A stretch of 64,000 bases of DNA from Brevibacillus migulae (GTDB lineage: Bacteria > Bacillota > Bacilli > Brevibacillales > Brevibacillaceae): positions 97,792-161,791 of the forward strand of contig NZ_SDKD01000012.1 in NCBI RefSeq assembly GCF_004521915.1, given 5' to 3'. Under the pieces are notes generated by a model, which was given only the letters and a program-made list of their open reading frames with translations, was not told the DNA's origin and did no database searches. The position numbers and the translations under genes are program-made. Numbering within the stretch: the first letter of the stretch is position 1; every line of letters starts with the position of its first letter. Of this stretch, positions 26,615 through 35,419 are shown in pieces.

Positions 26615-26998
26615 ATGATTATCGGAATCGGCATTGATATCGTGGAGATCGAGCGGATTGCCGCGATTGTAAAACGGCAGCCGAACTTTGTGGCCCGAAT
26701 ATTGACTGAGCAAGAACGATCGGTTTCACAGCCGGTTGCGGAGCGAAGGGCAGCGGAGTATCTGGCGGGACGTTTTGCTGCCAAAGAAGCCATGGCCAAG
26801 GCGATTGGCACGGGGATTGGAAAAAGTCTTGGTTTCCAAGACATGGAAGTGTGGAAAGATGAATACGGCAAACCATACATACGTTTATCAAAGGAAGCTG
26901 CTGGCCGGTTATTTGCAGACCCATCCAAGCTTCGCATTCATTTGAGCATTTCCCACAGCAAGGAATATGCGGTGGCACAGGTCATTATCGAAGAGTAG
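26615..26998 (+). CDS. acpS: Holo-[acyl-carrier-protein] synthase
   Basis: Transfers the 4'-phosphopantetheine arm from CoA to apo-ACP. The 127 residues fit the short AcpS type. [14 protein letters not shown] at the N-terminus has the Mg-binding Asp, and [19 protein letters not shown] (residues ~50-68) has the second metal ligand Glu and the CoA-binding Lys. [14 protein letters not shown] closes the protein. In B. subtilis acpS precedes ydcC, as here. ATG follows GTGGAGCA. Confidence 0.96.
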   Translation: MIIGIGIDIVEIERIAAIVKRQPNFVARILTEQERSVSQPVAERRAAEYLAGRFAAKEAMAKAIGTGIGKSLGFQDMEVWKDEYGKPYIRLSKEAAGRLFADPSKLRIHLSISHSKEYAVAQVIIEE

Positions 26999-27122
26999 CA
27001 ATCTTGACCATTTCATCGGACAAAATCCAACTTGTCTGCATATTGGGACGAGGCGGGACATAGGTATATATCACGTAGATTAGGAGGGACTACCTGGTCG
27101 GCTCTTAGGATCAGTCCTGCTA

Positions 27123-27255
27123 TCCAATCTGGTGATACTGACGTCCCGACAATCGTTTCCGGTATCGACAGGTATTGCAGATTGGACAGGCGGACTGACA
27201 CATTTCCCAGGAAATAGACAGGGTTGCCCTCCTTTGTCGAAACCAGACAAGGAGG
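27123..27255 (+). promoter_or_regulatory. Structured leader of the ydcC-like gene with a hairpin masking the ribosome site
   Basis: The 267 bases between acpS and this gene contain CCAATCTG (27124-27131) and its complement CAGATTGG (27178-27185). Then, at 27228-27255, CCTCCTTTGTC pairs with GACAAGGAGG around a 7-base loop (one bulged T). The right arm contains the AAGGAGG ribosome site of the gene, so folding would block initiation. No promoter was recognised in the stretch. Confidence 0.5.
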
Positions 27256-27265
27256 AGTTGATTCC

Positions 27266-28294
27266 ATGAAGCGTGGAGCATTTTGGTTGGCATTATTACT
27301 CGTTCTATCCGTCTTCGCCAGCGGCTGCGGACAAAAGACACCGGAAGACGTGGTAGGGGATTTGAGTAGTAATCTGGAAAAAATATCGGGGTACAAGTCT
27401 AACGCAGAATTAACGCTGCAAACAGGCTCCACACCGCAAGTGTATGACGTGTCGGTATGGTATGAGAAACCGACGAACTATCGGGTTGCTTTGACTTCCA
27501 AGCAGCGAAACATCACCCAAATCATCCTGCGTAATGATGAGGGAGTCTTCGTGCTCACCCCCCACCTGAACAAGAGTTTCCGCTTCCAGAGCGGTTGGCC
27601 GGAGAATAATGGACCGCTCTACCTGTATGAAACGCTTGCCCGGAGCATTATTGAAGATACCGAACGGAAAATGGAATCCGTCAACAACGAGTATGTATTC
27701 GAGGTCAAAGCCAACTACAGCGGAAACCGTTCGTTAACCAAGCAAAAAATATGGATGACCGAGGACTTCAAGCCGACAAAGGCTGAGATCATGGATGCAA
27801 ATATGAACAAGCTGGTAGAGATCAAATTTACCGATTTCGTCTTCAATCCGCAGTTTGACAAGGATGCGTTTGACAAAGACCGCAATATGACCAGTGCTTT
27901 GACTGCGATCCCAACCATGGCTTCGATCGAAGAAAGCGATACCCAACCAAGCAGCCAATTCGGGGTCATTGAGCCAACCTACATTCCGGAAGGCGTCAAG
28001 CAAGCGAGCATTGAGACGATCAAGAGAGAAGAAGACCGTGTCATTTCGTTGGAATATTCCGGCGTGTACAATTACAAGCTGATGGAATCCCGTCCGACGG
28101 CAGCTACTGTCTCGTATGAGCAAGGGATGCCGCTTGATCTGGGCTTTACGATCGGTGTCCTGACGCAGGATTCGCAAAACCAGCGGATGCTGACATGGGA
28201 GCTGGATGGTGTCGAATTTACCTTGATCGGCGACCTGCCGGAAGAGGAAATGGTCGAGGTAGCCAAGTCTACCTATGGTGTAGGAGGAAAATAA
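27266..28294 (+). CDS. ydcC: YdcC-like lipoprotein (LolA-like fold, DUF4367 tail)
   Basis: Lipoprotein of 342 residues. Residues 1-21 are a signal with SGC as lipobox, and the mature chain begins at Cys21. The N-terminal two-thirds resembles the LolA-like lipoprotein carrier fold (YKSNAELTLQTGSTPQVYDVSVWYEKPTNYRV; KIWMTEDFKPTKAEIMD), and the C-terminal part (EGVKQASIETIKREEDRVI to the end) resembles the DUF4367 beta domain. The B. subtilis counterpart YdcC lies at the same place after acpS and is a sporulation-linked gene. ATG follows AAGGAGGAG, which is part of the leader hairpin. A terminator follows the stop. Confidence 0.85.
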   Translation: MKRGAFWLALLLVLSVFASGCGQKTPEDVVGDLSSNLEKISGYKSNAELTLQTGSTPQVYDVSVWYEKPTNYRVALTSKQRNITQIILRNDEGVFVLTPHLNKSFRFQSGWPENNGPLYLYETLARSIIEDTERKMESVNNEYVFEVKANYSGNRSLTKQKIWMTEDFKPTKAEIMDANMNKLVEIKFTDFVFNPQFDKDAFDKDRNMTSALTAIPTMASIEESDTQPSSQFGVIEPTYIPEGVKQASIETIKREEDRVISLEYSGVYNYKLMESRPTAATVSYEQGMPLDLGFTIGVLTQDSQNQRMLTWELDGVEFTLIGDLPEEEMVEVAKSTYGVGGK

Positions 28295-28304
28295 GAGTTG
28301 AAAG

Positions 28305-28338
28305 CAGGACGGGGCTAAAACCTCCGTCCTTTTTTTAT
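28305..28338 (+). terminator. Intrinsic terminator after ydcC
   Basis: AGGACGGGG and CCTCCGTCCT pair around CTAAAA and are followed by seven T. Confidence 0.9.
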
Positions 28339-28479
28339 GGGAAGGGGAATCCAGGCTCTTGAGGCTGCGGACAGCAGGAGTATTCCGGCTGGATCCGCGG
28401 CTTTTCGATTGGGGAACGTTTTTGATTGAGCAAGAAAGGGAAAAGAAAGAGAAAGCACCGGGCTTGGTTGGGAGGGAAA

Positions 28480-29673
28480 ATGAAGAAGCAGATGATTTCG
28501 ACAGCAGACGTACATCGTCTACGCAAGGAACTGGCACAAGCAAATACAAGGGTGCTTGAGCTGCAAAAGAGCAACGAAGGCTTCCTCCATATTCTCGGTA
28601 AAATGCGTGAAGTAGTTTTTCATACGGATGGCAGCGGTGTTTGCCTTTTTATAAATGATGCCTGGACTGCGTTGACCGGGTACGCGGTAACTAGCACGAT
28701 CGGCTCGCCTTTGCTGCCCTTTGTCTGCCAAGAGGATCATGCTGTGCTCATGGAATCTTTGCACGCGCTCATCCACAGCAACGAACAGCGGCGGAGTATG
28801 GATATCCGGATCATTGCCGCCAGCGGCGAAGTGCGCTGGGTTGAGGCCGACCTGTTTATGCTGGCTGACACGCGGCATCCATTTCGGGGAATCGGAGGGA
28901 CGCTCCGCGATAAGACAGAGCAAAAAGTGGCGGAAGCGCGCATGTCGGAGGATCTGGAACAAGCAAAACGAGTCCAGCATAGTGTTCTCTCCGCTCCGAT
29001 CAGCAACCGGGAGATTGAAATCGATGCGATCTACCTGCCTTCCGCGCAATTGTCTGGCGATATGTATTGCTGGTATCCCATCAGTCAGCATAAATACGGG
29101 ATCATTTTGCTGGATGTAGTCGGTCATGGAGTGTCTTCGGCGCTGGTCAGCATGTCGATCCGTGCGCTGCTGCGCGGTTTGATTGTACGTGTGGTCGACC
29201 CTGTTAAAGTGATGCAGGAGCTAAATAAGCATATCCATCGTTTATTCAAGGAAGAAGAGCAGACGGCCGTGTCCTACGTTACAGGCATATACGCGGTATT
29301 TGATACGAAAAATCGGGAAGTGGAGTACGTCAATGCAGGACATCCCCCGGCATACCTGTATCATCAGGGTTCTGTGCAGGCATTGTCGGAAGGTTGTATT
29401 CCCCTGGGGATTGTTGATCAACCGCCCATTGCCAAGGGAAAAAAACGGTATCTTCCGCAAACGAGGTTCATCATGTTTACGGATGGGCTGTTGGAAATGC
29501 TGTCTCCAAGTCTGCAAACCGGAAGAGAACAGATCCAAACATTATTGATCGATACGGACTCGTTGGAGAACGCCGCGTTTATCAAGCGCTTTTTCCCGCC
29601 AACCGCTAAGCATGCGACACAGGATGATGATGTTTGTCTCATCTCGGTCAATCTGCCGAACGGGCATGGCTAA
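28480..29673 (+). CDS. PAS domain-containing PP2C-type (SpoIIE/RsbU) phosphatase
   Basis: Cytoplasmic phosphatase of about 397 residues. A short coiled-coil N-terminus (residues ~8-28) leads into a PAS domain (~30-145; FHTDGSGVCLFINDAWTALTGY and the following PAC-like segment). A short linker helix precedes the PP2C/SpoIIE domain (~170-390): LSGDMYCWY with a metal Asp, GIILLDVVGHGVSSALVSM with the second metal Asp and Gly loop, and FIMFTDGLLEML and DDDVCLISV with further ligands. Such enzymes dephosphorylate STAS anti-anti-sigma factors. Start taken as the ATG next to GGAGGG; a TTG at 28426 is possible. The natural partner is the STAS protein at 34999 or RsbV at 41041. Confidence 0.92.
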   Translation: MKKQMISTADVHRLRKELAQANTRVLELQKSNEGFLHILGKMREVVFHTDGSGVCLFINDAWTALTGYAVTSTIGSPLLPFVCQEDHAVLMESLHALIHSNEQRRSMDIRIIAASGEVRWVEADLFMLADTRHPFRGIGGTLRDKTEQKVAEARMSEDLEQAKRVQHSVLSAPISNREIEIDAIYLPSAQLSGDMYCWYPISQHKYGIILLDVVGHGVSSALVSMSIRALLRGLIVRVVDPVKVMQELNKHIHRLFKEEEQTAVSYVTGIYAVFDTKNREVEYVNAGHPPAYLYHQGSVQALSEGCIPLGIVDQPPIAKGKKRYLPQTRFIMFTDGLLEMLSPSLQTGREQIQTLLIDTDSLENAAFIKRFFPPTAKHATQDDDVCLISVNLPNGHG

Positions 29674-29674
29674 G

Positions 29675-29733
29675 ATTCGCAAGTTTCAACTGGGAAACTG
29701 CGGGGTATAGATAGATGAAATAATCTTGCGAAT
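29675..29733 (+). terminator. Inverted repeat after the PP2C gene
   Basis: ATTCGCAAG (29675-29683) is the exact complement of CTTGCGAAT (29725-29733), with an inner GTTTC/GAAAC pair and an A/T-rich tail. It could terminate the PP2C transcript weakly. It overlaps the sigma-B-like promoter at 29683-29708, so the two functions may be exclusive. Confidence 0.35.
29683..29708 (+). promoter_or_regulatory. Sigma-B-type promoter upstream of the riboswitch-cheW operon
   Basis: GTTTCA (29683-29688), 14-base spacer, GGGTAT (29703-29708). The B. subtilis sigma-B consensus is GTTTAA, 12-15 bases, GGGTAT, so only one base differs. A start near 29715 would give a leader that includes the whole riboswitch. 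A weak sigma-A alternative is TTGCGA (29726-29731) with AACAAT (29749-29754), spacer 17. Confidence 0.65.
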
Positions 29734-29765
29734 ATTTTATTAGTATTAAACAATTGAATCTGTTT

Positions 29766-29848
29766 TGATAAGGGCAAACTCATTGAAAAGTGGGGACGCA
29801 AAACCACAGGTCTACGGTGATTCTACTAAGGCGGCTGGGTTACCGAAC
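29766..29848 (+). ncRNA. Cyclic-di-GMP-I (GEMM-I) riboswitch
   Basis: The conserved GEMM-I blocks appear in order: AGGGCAAACTCATTGAAAAG, then GTGGGGACGCAAAACCACAG (the invariant GGGACGCAAA-CC pattern), the receptor TCTACGG, and finally AAGGCGGCTGGGTTACCGAA, equivalent to GTAGCGGGGTTACCG of the Vibrio Vc2 riboswitch. The GAAA tetraloop and its receptor are both present. It lies between the PP2C gene and cheW and is followed 25 bases later by a terminator, so it likely controls read-through into cheW-cheA-mcp. Whether ligand turns the operon on or off cannot be decided by eye. Confidence 0.93.
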
Positions 29849-29872
29849 GCGAGAAGAAGCTTTTTCTGGCAG

Positions 29873-29905
29873 ACTGTTTTCCCTTTTCGGCAAAACAGTT
29901 TTTTT
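29873..29905 (+). terminator. Riboswitch expression-platform terminator
   Basis: ACTGTTTT (29873-29880) pairs with AAAACAGT (29892-29899) around an 11-base loop and is followed by TTTTTT. It lies between the c-di-GMP aptamer and the cheW ribosome site, as expected of a transcription-attenuation platform. Confidence 0.88.
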
Positions 29906-29936
29906 CATGGAAACGGTTCAGCAAGGAGGAAAGTGG

Positions 29937-30398
29937 GTGGACGCAGTCAGTGTGAAAAAGGAAGGCAAATTCGTTGTGTTTTCCGTAGGAGAGGAAGTTT
30001 ACTCACTCGGCATTGAAGAGGTCCTGGAGATTATTCGCCCCAGGCCGATCACTTCCATCGAGGGTGTCAAAAAATATATTGAAGGGGTTATCCATCTGCG
30101 AGGCAACATTATCCCGGTTGTCAATCTTCGCAGCCGCTTGGGACTCCCTGCGAAACAGCTCGACAAGCATGGAAGAGTGTTGATTGTGAAGGGAGAAAAT
30201 GACGAGAAGATCGGGCTTGTCGTCGACTTCGTCAAAAAGGTGACAAATATCCAAGACAACGAGATGGAGGGAACGCCTGATCCGATGCTGGCCCATACGG
30301 AGGGATTCGTCATCGGTATGGCCAAGCAGGATGATCAGGTGATCGGCATGCTAGATCTGCGCAGACTGCTTTATCCCACGGAAAGCGAGGGGGAGTAA
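29937..30398 (+). CDS. cheW: CheW-type chemotaxis coupling protein
   Basis: Adaptor linking chemoreceptors to CheA. Start taken as the GTG seven bases after AAGGAGG (29923-29929). An in-frame GTG at 29790 would lie inside the riboswitch and cannot be right. The resulting 153 residues match CheW: KFVVFSVGEEVYSLGIEEVLEII at the start, GVIHLRGNIIPVVNLRSRLGL in the middle (the receptor-binding surface with Arg), and VVDFVKKVTNIQDNEME. It is the first gene of a chemosensory operon and is followed two bases later by cheA. Confidence 0.93.
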   Translation: MDAVSVKKEGKFVVFSVGEEVYSLGIEEVLEIIRPRPITSIEGVKKYIEGVIHLRGNIIPVVNLRSRLGLPAKQLDKHGRVLIVKGENDEKIGLVVDFVKKVTNIQDNEMEGTPDPMLAHTEGFVIGMAKQDDQVIGMLDLRRLLYPTESEGE

Positions 30399-30400
30399 CC

Positions 30401-33001
30401 ATGTCTGATTACGATCTGTCTGCCTACTTGGGGATATTCCTTGACGAGGTCGACGAACAGCTGCAGGTGCTGGATGAACAGATTTTGTGCCTGGAACAGA
30501 ACCCCGATAATCAGCAGACCATTCAAAAAATATTCCGGGCAGCGCATACATTGAAAGGGTCTTCCGCGACGATGGGCATAACTCCGATGAAAGAGGTAAC
30601 CCATCGGCTTGAGAACGTGTTCGATTTGATTCGAAATAAGCAGCTTACCGCAGATGTAGAAGTCGTCAATCTGGTGTTGAATTGCATCGACTATCTGAAA
30701 ATGCTGAAGGAAGCCATTTTGGATGGGACGATTGATGAGATTGACATTGACGAAATCGTCCAGCGATTGGATCAGGTCAAGGAATCCGCAGGGGTTAGCG
30801 AAGACGCTGTCAACCGGAATGGGAATATGAATAACAGCGGGAGCGCATCACGGGATGAGACCTGGCCCCTGGTACAGCTGGATGAATCCCAGCGGAGCCT
30901 GACGGAGGCAGCTCTGGCAAGTGACTTCAAAGTGCTGGCCGTTTACGTCAAAATCCGCGATGACGCTCTGTTGAAAACAGCGCGAGCGTTTCTGGTCCAT
31001 AACAACTTGAAAGAAGTAGGGGAAATTTTCGCTTCCTTTCCTTCTGTGGAGATCATGGAGGATGAGCAGAAGTTTTCCGGCAGCCTTGTCTTTCTTCTCG
31101 TTACGCAAAGCCAGACCCAGGAATGCATGCAATTGGTGAATCAAATTTCCGACATCGAGACCGTCCACATCGATACGATTCATGCAGGCAATCTGGATCA
31201 ATTTTGCCAAGGGACGACGATCCGTATGGTCCATACGGATCAGGAGGAGACGCGTGATCAGGACGGGGACGAAGCAGAGCCCACGCTTGCACCGCGCAGC
31301 CAAGGAGAAGGCAAGGTCAAAGTACAGCAAACGATTCGTGTGGATGTAGATCGATTGGAGAAGCTGATGAATCTGGTCGGCGAATTGGTGATCGATCAGA
31401 CTCGCCTGCATGACGTGCGCAACCGGATCATCAATGGAGATTGCTCGGATAGCAATATGGAGGTCTTTGGAGAAATCACGCACCATCTTTCCCGAGTGAT
31501 CAGCGATCTGCAAGAAGGCATGATGAAAACGAGAATGCTTCCGATTGAACAGCTTTTCAATCGTTTCCCTCGGATGATCCGGGATCTTGCCCAAAAGATC
31601 GGCAAAGAGATCGATTTTATCATCGAAGGAAAGGAGACCGAATTGGACCGCACGCTCATCGAGGAAATTGGAGATCCGCTTATCCATTTGCTGCGCAATG
31701 CGGTTGATCACGGGATTGAGTTGCCACAGGAACGAGTCCGCCAAGGCAAGCCTGCAAAGGGAACGCTCTATCTCCGAGCAGCCCATCAGGAAAATCATAT
31801 TGTCATCTCCATCAGTGACGACGGAAAAGGGATCGATCCGGCGAAAATCAAAGCGTCCGCGATCAAAAAAGGGATCTATACCCAAGCAGAAGCGGAGGCG
31901 CTAACGGATCGGGAGGTTCTGTTCTCCATCTTTCAACCCGGCTTCTCGACAGCAGAACAAGTGACAGACATTTCCGGCCGGGGCGTGGGAATGGATATTG
32001 TCCGCTCCCATATCGAAAAGTTAAACGGGATGATCGACATTGAAACCGAAATCGGGAAAGGCACTACTTTCACGGTAAAGCTGCCGCTGACGTTAGCAAT
32101 TATTCGTTCCTTATTGGTAAAAATGGGCAGCAAAACCTTCGCCATTCCGCTTACCAATGTACTCGAGATTATTCGGTTTCCACTGGCGGAGATCAAGACG
32201 ATCAAACATCAATCGGTGGGCGTTGTTCGTGGACGCGTACTGCCGCTCAAACGAATGCATGCCACCCTAGGATGCGAGGATGCCGGGCAGGCCGGAAAAC
32301 ATCTGCTGGTTGTCGTGATCGGATTGGCTGAAAAACGCGTTGGCCTGATCGTGGATCGGACGCTGGGCAGCCAGGAGATGGTGATTAAATCACTGGGCAG
32401 TTTTCTCGACAATCCACCTTATCTGGCGGGGGCTACCATATTGGGAGATGGAGAAGTCGGTTTGATTTTGGATGTGGCCTCGATCGTCAAGGAGAACGGG
32501 ACAAACGATGATGCAGATGAAACAGCGAAACGGAAGGAAACGCAAGAAGAAATGCAGCTCGCTGTTTTTACGCTGGCAAAGGAAGCGTATGGTCTTGAGA
32601 TTGGCCAGGTGAGAGACATTATCCCGGTTCCTCCGATCGCCAGACTGAACGAGGCACCTCCCGAAGTATTGGGGATCGCGGAAGTGCGCGGGGTATTGAT
32701 GCCGATCATCTGTATGCGACGAAGCTTACAGTACGATGAACAGCCTGTTACTCGACAATCCCGCATTATTGTCGTGGAGACCGCTGACCAGCTGGTTGGA
32801 CTCCTGGTTGATCGGGTTAACGAAGTGTTACAAGTTGATCGTCGCCGGATCCAAGTACCATCGCTAATCCAGCAGGAAAGGTACAAGGCCGTGCAGCGGA
32901 TCTGTCAATTGCCGGATCGTATCGTTTTCCTCCCCAATCTGGAAGAAATCATGCACAAGACTACACTCCCGCAGGTGGGAGAAAAGGAGCGTACACGTTA
33001 A
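30401..33001 (+). CDS. cheA: Chemotaxis histidine kinase CheA with two CheW-like domains
   Basis: Histidine kinase of 866 residues. P1 (Hpt) at residues ~1-105 with the phosphorylated His49 in [14 protein letters not shown]; a P2-like domain at ~185-275; P3 dimerisation from ~307; P4 ATPase at ~370-560 with N box [15 protein letters not shown]1 DDGKGID and G2 [10 protein letters not shown]5 CheW-like at ~574-697. A second CheW-like domain follows at ~720-853 ([33 protein letters not shown]). Standard CheA has only one, so this is longer by about 170 residues. ATG is two bases after the cheW stop. No CheY is encoded nearby. Confidence 0.94.
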   Translation: MSDYDLSAYLGIFLDEVDEQLQVLDEQILCLEQNPDNQQTIQKIFRAAHTLKGSSATMGITPMKEVTHRLENVFDLIRNKQLTADVEVVNLVLNCIDYLKMLKEAILDGTIDEIDIDEIVQRLDQVKESAGVSEDAVNRNGNMNNSGSASRDETWPLVQLDESQRSLTEAALASDFKVLAVYVKIRDDALLKTARAFLVHNNLKEVGEIFASFPSVEIMEDEQKFSGSLVFLLVTQSQTQECMQLVNQISDIETVHIDTIHAGNLDQFCQGTTIRMVHTDQEETRDQDGDEAEPTLAPRSQGEGKVKVQQTIRVDVDRLEKLMNLVGELVIDQTRLHDVRNRIINGDCSDSNMEVFGEITHHLSRVISDLQEGMMKTRMLPIEQLFNRFPRMIRDLAQKIGKEIDFIIEGKETELDRTLIEEIGDPLIHLLRNAVDHGIELPQERVRQGKPAKGTLYLRAAHQENHIVISISDDGKGIDPAKIKASAIKKGIYTQAEAEALTDREVLFSIFQPGFSTAEQVTDISGRGVGMDIVRSHIEKLNGMIDIETEIGKGTTFTVKLPLTLAIIRSLLVKMGSKTFAIPLTNVLEIIRFPLAEIKTIKHQSVGVVRGRVLPLKRMHATLGCEDAGQAGKHLLVVVIGLAEKRVGLIVDRTLGSQEMVIKSLGSFLDNPPYLAGATILGDGEVGLILDVASIVKENGTNDDADETAKRKETQEEMQLAVFTLAKEAYGLEIGQVRDIIPVPPIARLNEAPPEVLGIAEVRGVLMPIICMRRSLQYDEQPVTRQSRIIVVETADQLVGLLVDRVNEVLQVDRRRIQVPSLIQQERYKAVQRICQLPDRIVFLPNLEEIMHKTTLPQVGEKERTR

Positions 33002-34587
33002 TGAATTGGCTGCGAAATCTGAAAACCGGAAGAAAACTGCTGGTGCTGATCGTCATGAACATGGTTTTTTTGGCTTTGGTGGCTACCTTTGGCCTCGTTT
33101 ATATGAACACCACCGCACAGCTTGCAGATGACATGTACGAGAATAAGTTGATTCCGGTGAAAGGCTTGAATGAAATTCGTGCTTTCAACCGGGGCATTGA
33201 AGTGAACTTGCTGCAGTTCCTGACCCCTCACAAAAAGGAAGAAGAAAGAGTTTTTCTTACTGCAATCAAAGAGCGGCAAGAAAAGATTGTAAAGCTATTG
33301 ACGACCTATGAGCAAACGGAACTGAAAACGTTTGAAGCAGAGAAATTAGCGATCGTGAAGGAACTATTCGCTGCCTTCCTCACTGAGGTCAACCAGACTG
33401 TAGAGTTGGCTGCCTCAGGAAAAATGGAAGAAGCGCAGCGCCATTACCGTGAAAAGGTGACGCCTGTCCGGGAACAAGTAAACGCGATATTGGATGAGCT
33501 TGCGATTTATAACGCTGAGCATGCGGCAGCCCAAAATGAAGAAATCAAACGCGATGTGACCAAGACGAACGGGATCATGCTCTCGTTTGCTGTTATTTCC
33601 GTATTCGTATCTGCCATCATTGGATGGATTATTTCCCGAAGCATCACAAATCCTTTGCAGCATATCATGAACCTCATGGGAAAAGCAGAATCAGGAGACT
33701 TGCGGGTTCGCAGCCAATATCAATCCCGAGACGAGGTGGGATTGTTGTCGGCTACATTTAACAAGATGATGGACAATCTGTCCGTAGTCGTTGGGCAGGT
33801 GGTAGAGAATGCTAATAATCTGGCCGCGAGCGCACAGCAAATCTCCGCCAGCACCAATGAAATCGCTACAGGAACCAATCAACAGTCGCAATCGGCAGTA
33901 AGCGTATCAGAGACCATGCGTGAAATGGCGGAAGCGATCCAAATGGTAGCCCGCAATTCCGAGCTGGCGGCTACGTCGTCCGAAGTGACAGTAGAGATGG
34001 CGGCAAAAGGGGAACGCGTCATCCAAGATACGGTGTCCGGCATGAAGGAGATCAGCGAAAAAATAAACGAGCTTGCTGGAAAGTCGTCCGAAATCGGAGA
34101 AATCATTGAAGTGATCGACGAAATCGCAGAGCAGACGAATTTGCTCGCTTTAAATGCGGCAATCGAAGCAGCGCGGGCTGGTGAGGCTGGAAAAGGATTT
34201 GCGGTGGTTGCGGAAGAAGTGAGGAAACTGGCGGAGCGAAGCGGAAAAGCGACGAAGGAAATTACGGAATTGATCAAACAAATTCAGCAAAACACCATTG
34301 CCTCGGTTGAATCCGTCAAAGCCGGAAATGTACAGGTTGCTCATGCTGGCCAAACCTTTGGAGAGATCATCTCTGTGGTGAAGGAATCGGCAGGAAAGGT
34401 AACCGAAATTGCGGCTGCATGCGAAGAACAGGCCGCCCAATCATCCGACGTATTGATGATGGTGGAGAATATCGCCGCTTTGACACAAGAGGCTTCCGCT
34501 GGGACAGAAGAAACGGCCGCGACGGCGAATGAGCTGGCAAAGATGGCCGAGCAGCTAAACGAGATTACGGCCAAATTTTCTGTCTAG
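33001..34587 (+). CDS. Methyl-accepting chemotaxis protein with 4HB sensor
   Basis: Chemoreceptor of 528 residues. TM1 at ~12-32, a helical extracellular four-helix-bundle (4HB_MCP) domain to ~190, TM2 at ~195-215, HAMP to ~268, and a cytoplasmic signalling domain. The hairpin tip is canonical: [20 protein letters not shown] then [20 protein letters not shown] (residues ~375-412), so it should bind the CheW and CheA encoded upstream. Gln/Glu pairs suitable for methylation or deamidation flank it. The ATG overlaps the last base of the cheA stop. No CheR, CheB or CheD gene accompanies it. Confidence 0.94.
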   Translation: MNWLRNLKTGRKLLVLIVMNMVFLALVATFGLVYMNTTAQLADDMYENKLIPVKGLNEIRAFNRGIEVNLLQFLTPHKKEEERVFLTAIKERQEKIVKLLTTYEQTELKTFEAEKLAIVKELFAAFLTEVNQTVELAASGKMEEAQRHYREKVTPVREQVNAILDELAIYNAEHAAAQNEEIKRDVTKTNGIMLSFAVISVFVSAIIGWIISRSITNPLQHIMNLMGKAESGDLRVRSQYQSRDEVGLLSATFNKMMDNLSVVVGQVVENANNLAASAQQISASTNEIATGTNQQSQSAVSVSETMREMAEAIQMVARNSELAATSSEVTVEMAAKGERVIQDTVSGMKEISEKINELAGKSSEIGEIIEVIDEIAEQTNLLALNAAIEAARAGEAGKGFAVVAEEVRKLAERSGKATKEITELIKQIQQNTIASVESVKAGNVQVAHAGQTFGEIISVVKESAGKVTEIAAACEEQAAQSSDVLMMVENIAALTQEASAGTEETAATANELAKMAEQLNEITAKFSV

Positions 34588-34589
34588 CT

Positions 34590-35006
34590 ATGGATGGCCA
34601 ATTGGTATTGATCAAAAAGCGTATTTTCAACGAAGCTGACATATGGGACGCAATGGCACAGACAGAACGGATCGCGAGGGAAATGGCCTTTCCTGCGAGT
34701 GAAATCCTTTACCTGCGCCTGGTGACAGAAGAAGCATGCACCAATGCGTTCGAACACTACTCGTCCGTTCAGACGCTGCCATACGAAGTGCGCTGGCAGA
34801 TTCACCCGGATCGGCTGGAGATCATGATTCGGGAGTGCGGTCAGCTATTTTCGTTACCTGCAGGAGGGACGCTGAATCCGCAATCCCTTCGAGGAAGAGG
34901 CCTGCCGCTCATTCTCCATTTGATGGATGAAGTGAACGTGCGTCAAGAAGAGACCTACATCGAGTTTACGATGCGCAAAGATAGGAGTTGTAAAGGCAAT
35001 GAGTAA
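34590..35006 (+). CDS. RsbW/SpoIIAB-like anti-sigma serine kinase homologue
   Basis: Histidine-kinase-like ATPase domain protein (HATPase_c_2) of 138 residues. The N box is LVTEEACTNAFEHY (about residues 46-59), with the Mg-binding Asn present. The G1 box reads RECG, with Glu at the place where RsbW has Asp in DDG. The G2 box is RGRGLPLI. Such proteins phosphorylate STAS antagonists and may bind a sigma factor. ATG is two bases after the chemoreceptor stop; the end overlaps the STAS gene by eight bases. It could be an RsbW paralogue that acts on the STAS protein next to it. Confidence 0.85.
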   Translation: MDGQLVLIKKRIFNEADIWDAMAQTERIAREMAFPASEILYLRLVTEEACTNAFEHYSSVQTLPYEVRWQIHPDRLEIMIRECGQLFSLPAGGTLNPQSLRGRGLPLILHLMDEVNVRQEETYIEFTMRKDRSCKGNE

Positions 35007-35337
35007 ACCGATATCGGAACCGGTTGCCACCTTGAAGTGGCCAGAAGATATTACATTGAAAAACGCCGAAGCATTTCGTCTGGAAATGAAGGAATGGCTG
35101 GAAGTGGAGCAAGCAGCCCTTCTGCTCGATTTGAGCGATGTCTCGTATTTGAACAGTGTGGCACTGAGCATTATTGCCGATTCTGTGATCCAGGCTCGAC
35201 GAAAGCAGAAAGAGCTGGTAATCGCAGGCATCCAGCCAACCGTGCAAGAGCTGTTTACGATTGTAAAATTCGATACCTTCATCAAACTGTTTACGGAAAA
35301 GTCACAAGCCTGTGCATATTTTGCGCAAAAAAAATAG
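34999..35337 (+). CDS. STAS domain anti-anti-sigma factor-like protein
   Basis: STAS protein of 112 residues. LLLDLSDVSYLNSVALSII (about residues 41-59) contains the conserved Ser53 at the position phosphorylated in RsbV and SpoIIAA; the usual D-S-T-G motif is here N-S-V-A. It should be the substrate of the upstream kinase-like protein and of a PP2C phosphatase, such as the one at 28480. Partner-switch pair of gene and kinase with an 8-base overlap implies coupled translation. Last gene of the riboswitch operon; a terminator follows. Confidence 0.87.
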   Translation: MSKPISEPVATLKWPEDITLKNAEAFRLEMKEWLEVEQAALLLDLSDVSYLNSVALSIIADSVIQARRKQKELVIAGIQPTVQELFTIVKFDTFIKLFTEKSQACAYFAQKK

Positions 35338-35349
35338 CGGGAACCAACA

Positions 35350-35386
35350 CGGAGGCCATCTCATCATGAGACGGCCTCCTCTTTTC
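35350..35386 (+). terminator. Intrinsic terminator of the chemosensory/partner-switch operon
   Basis: GGAGGCC...CTCAT and its complement pair across 35351-35379, followed by TCTTTT. Confidence 0.85.
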
Positions 35387-35419
35387 GGTCTCGGTCTGTC
35401 AATGGCGGGGCAAGCTTTC

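Noticed and set aside
28960..29119. A response-regulator receiver domain in the PP2C protein that could accept phosphate from CheA.
   Set aside because: The residues before the PP2C domain match PAS; I see no DD...D...K receiver pattern.
29790..29936. An in-frame N-terminal extension of CheW starting at GTG 29790.
   Set aside because: It lies inside the c-di-GMP aptamer and terminator; the ribosome site at 29923-29929 points to GTG 29937, which gives the normal CheW length.
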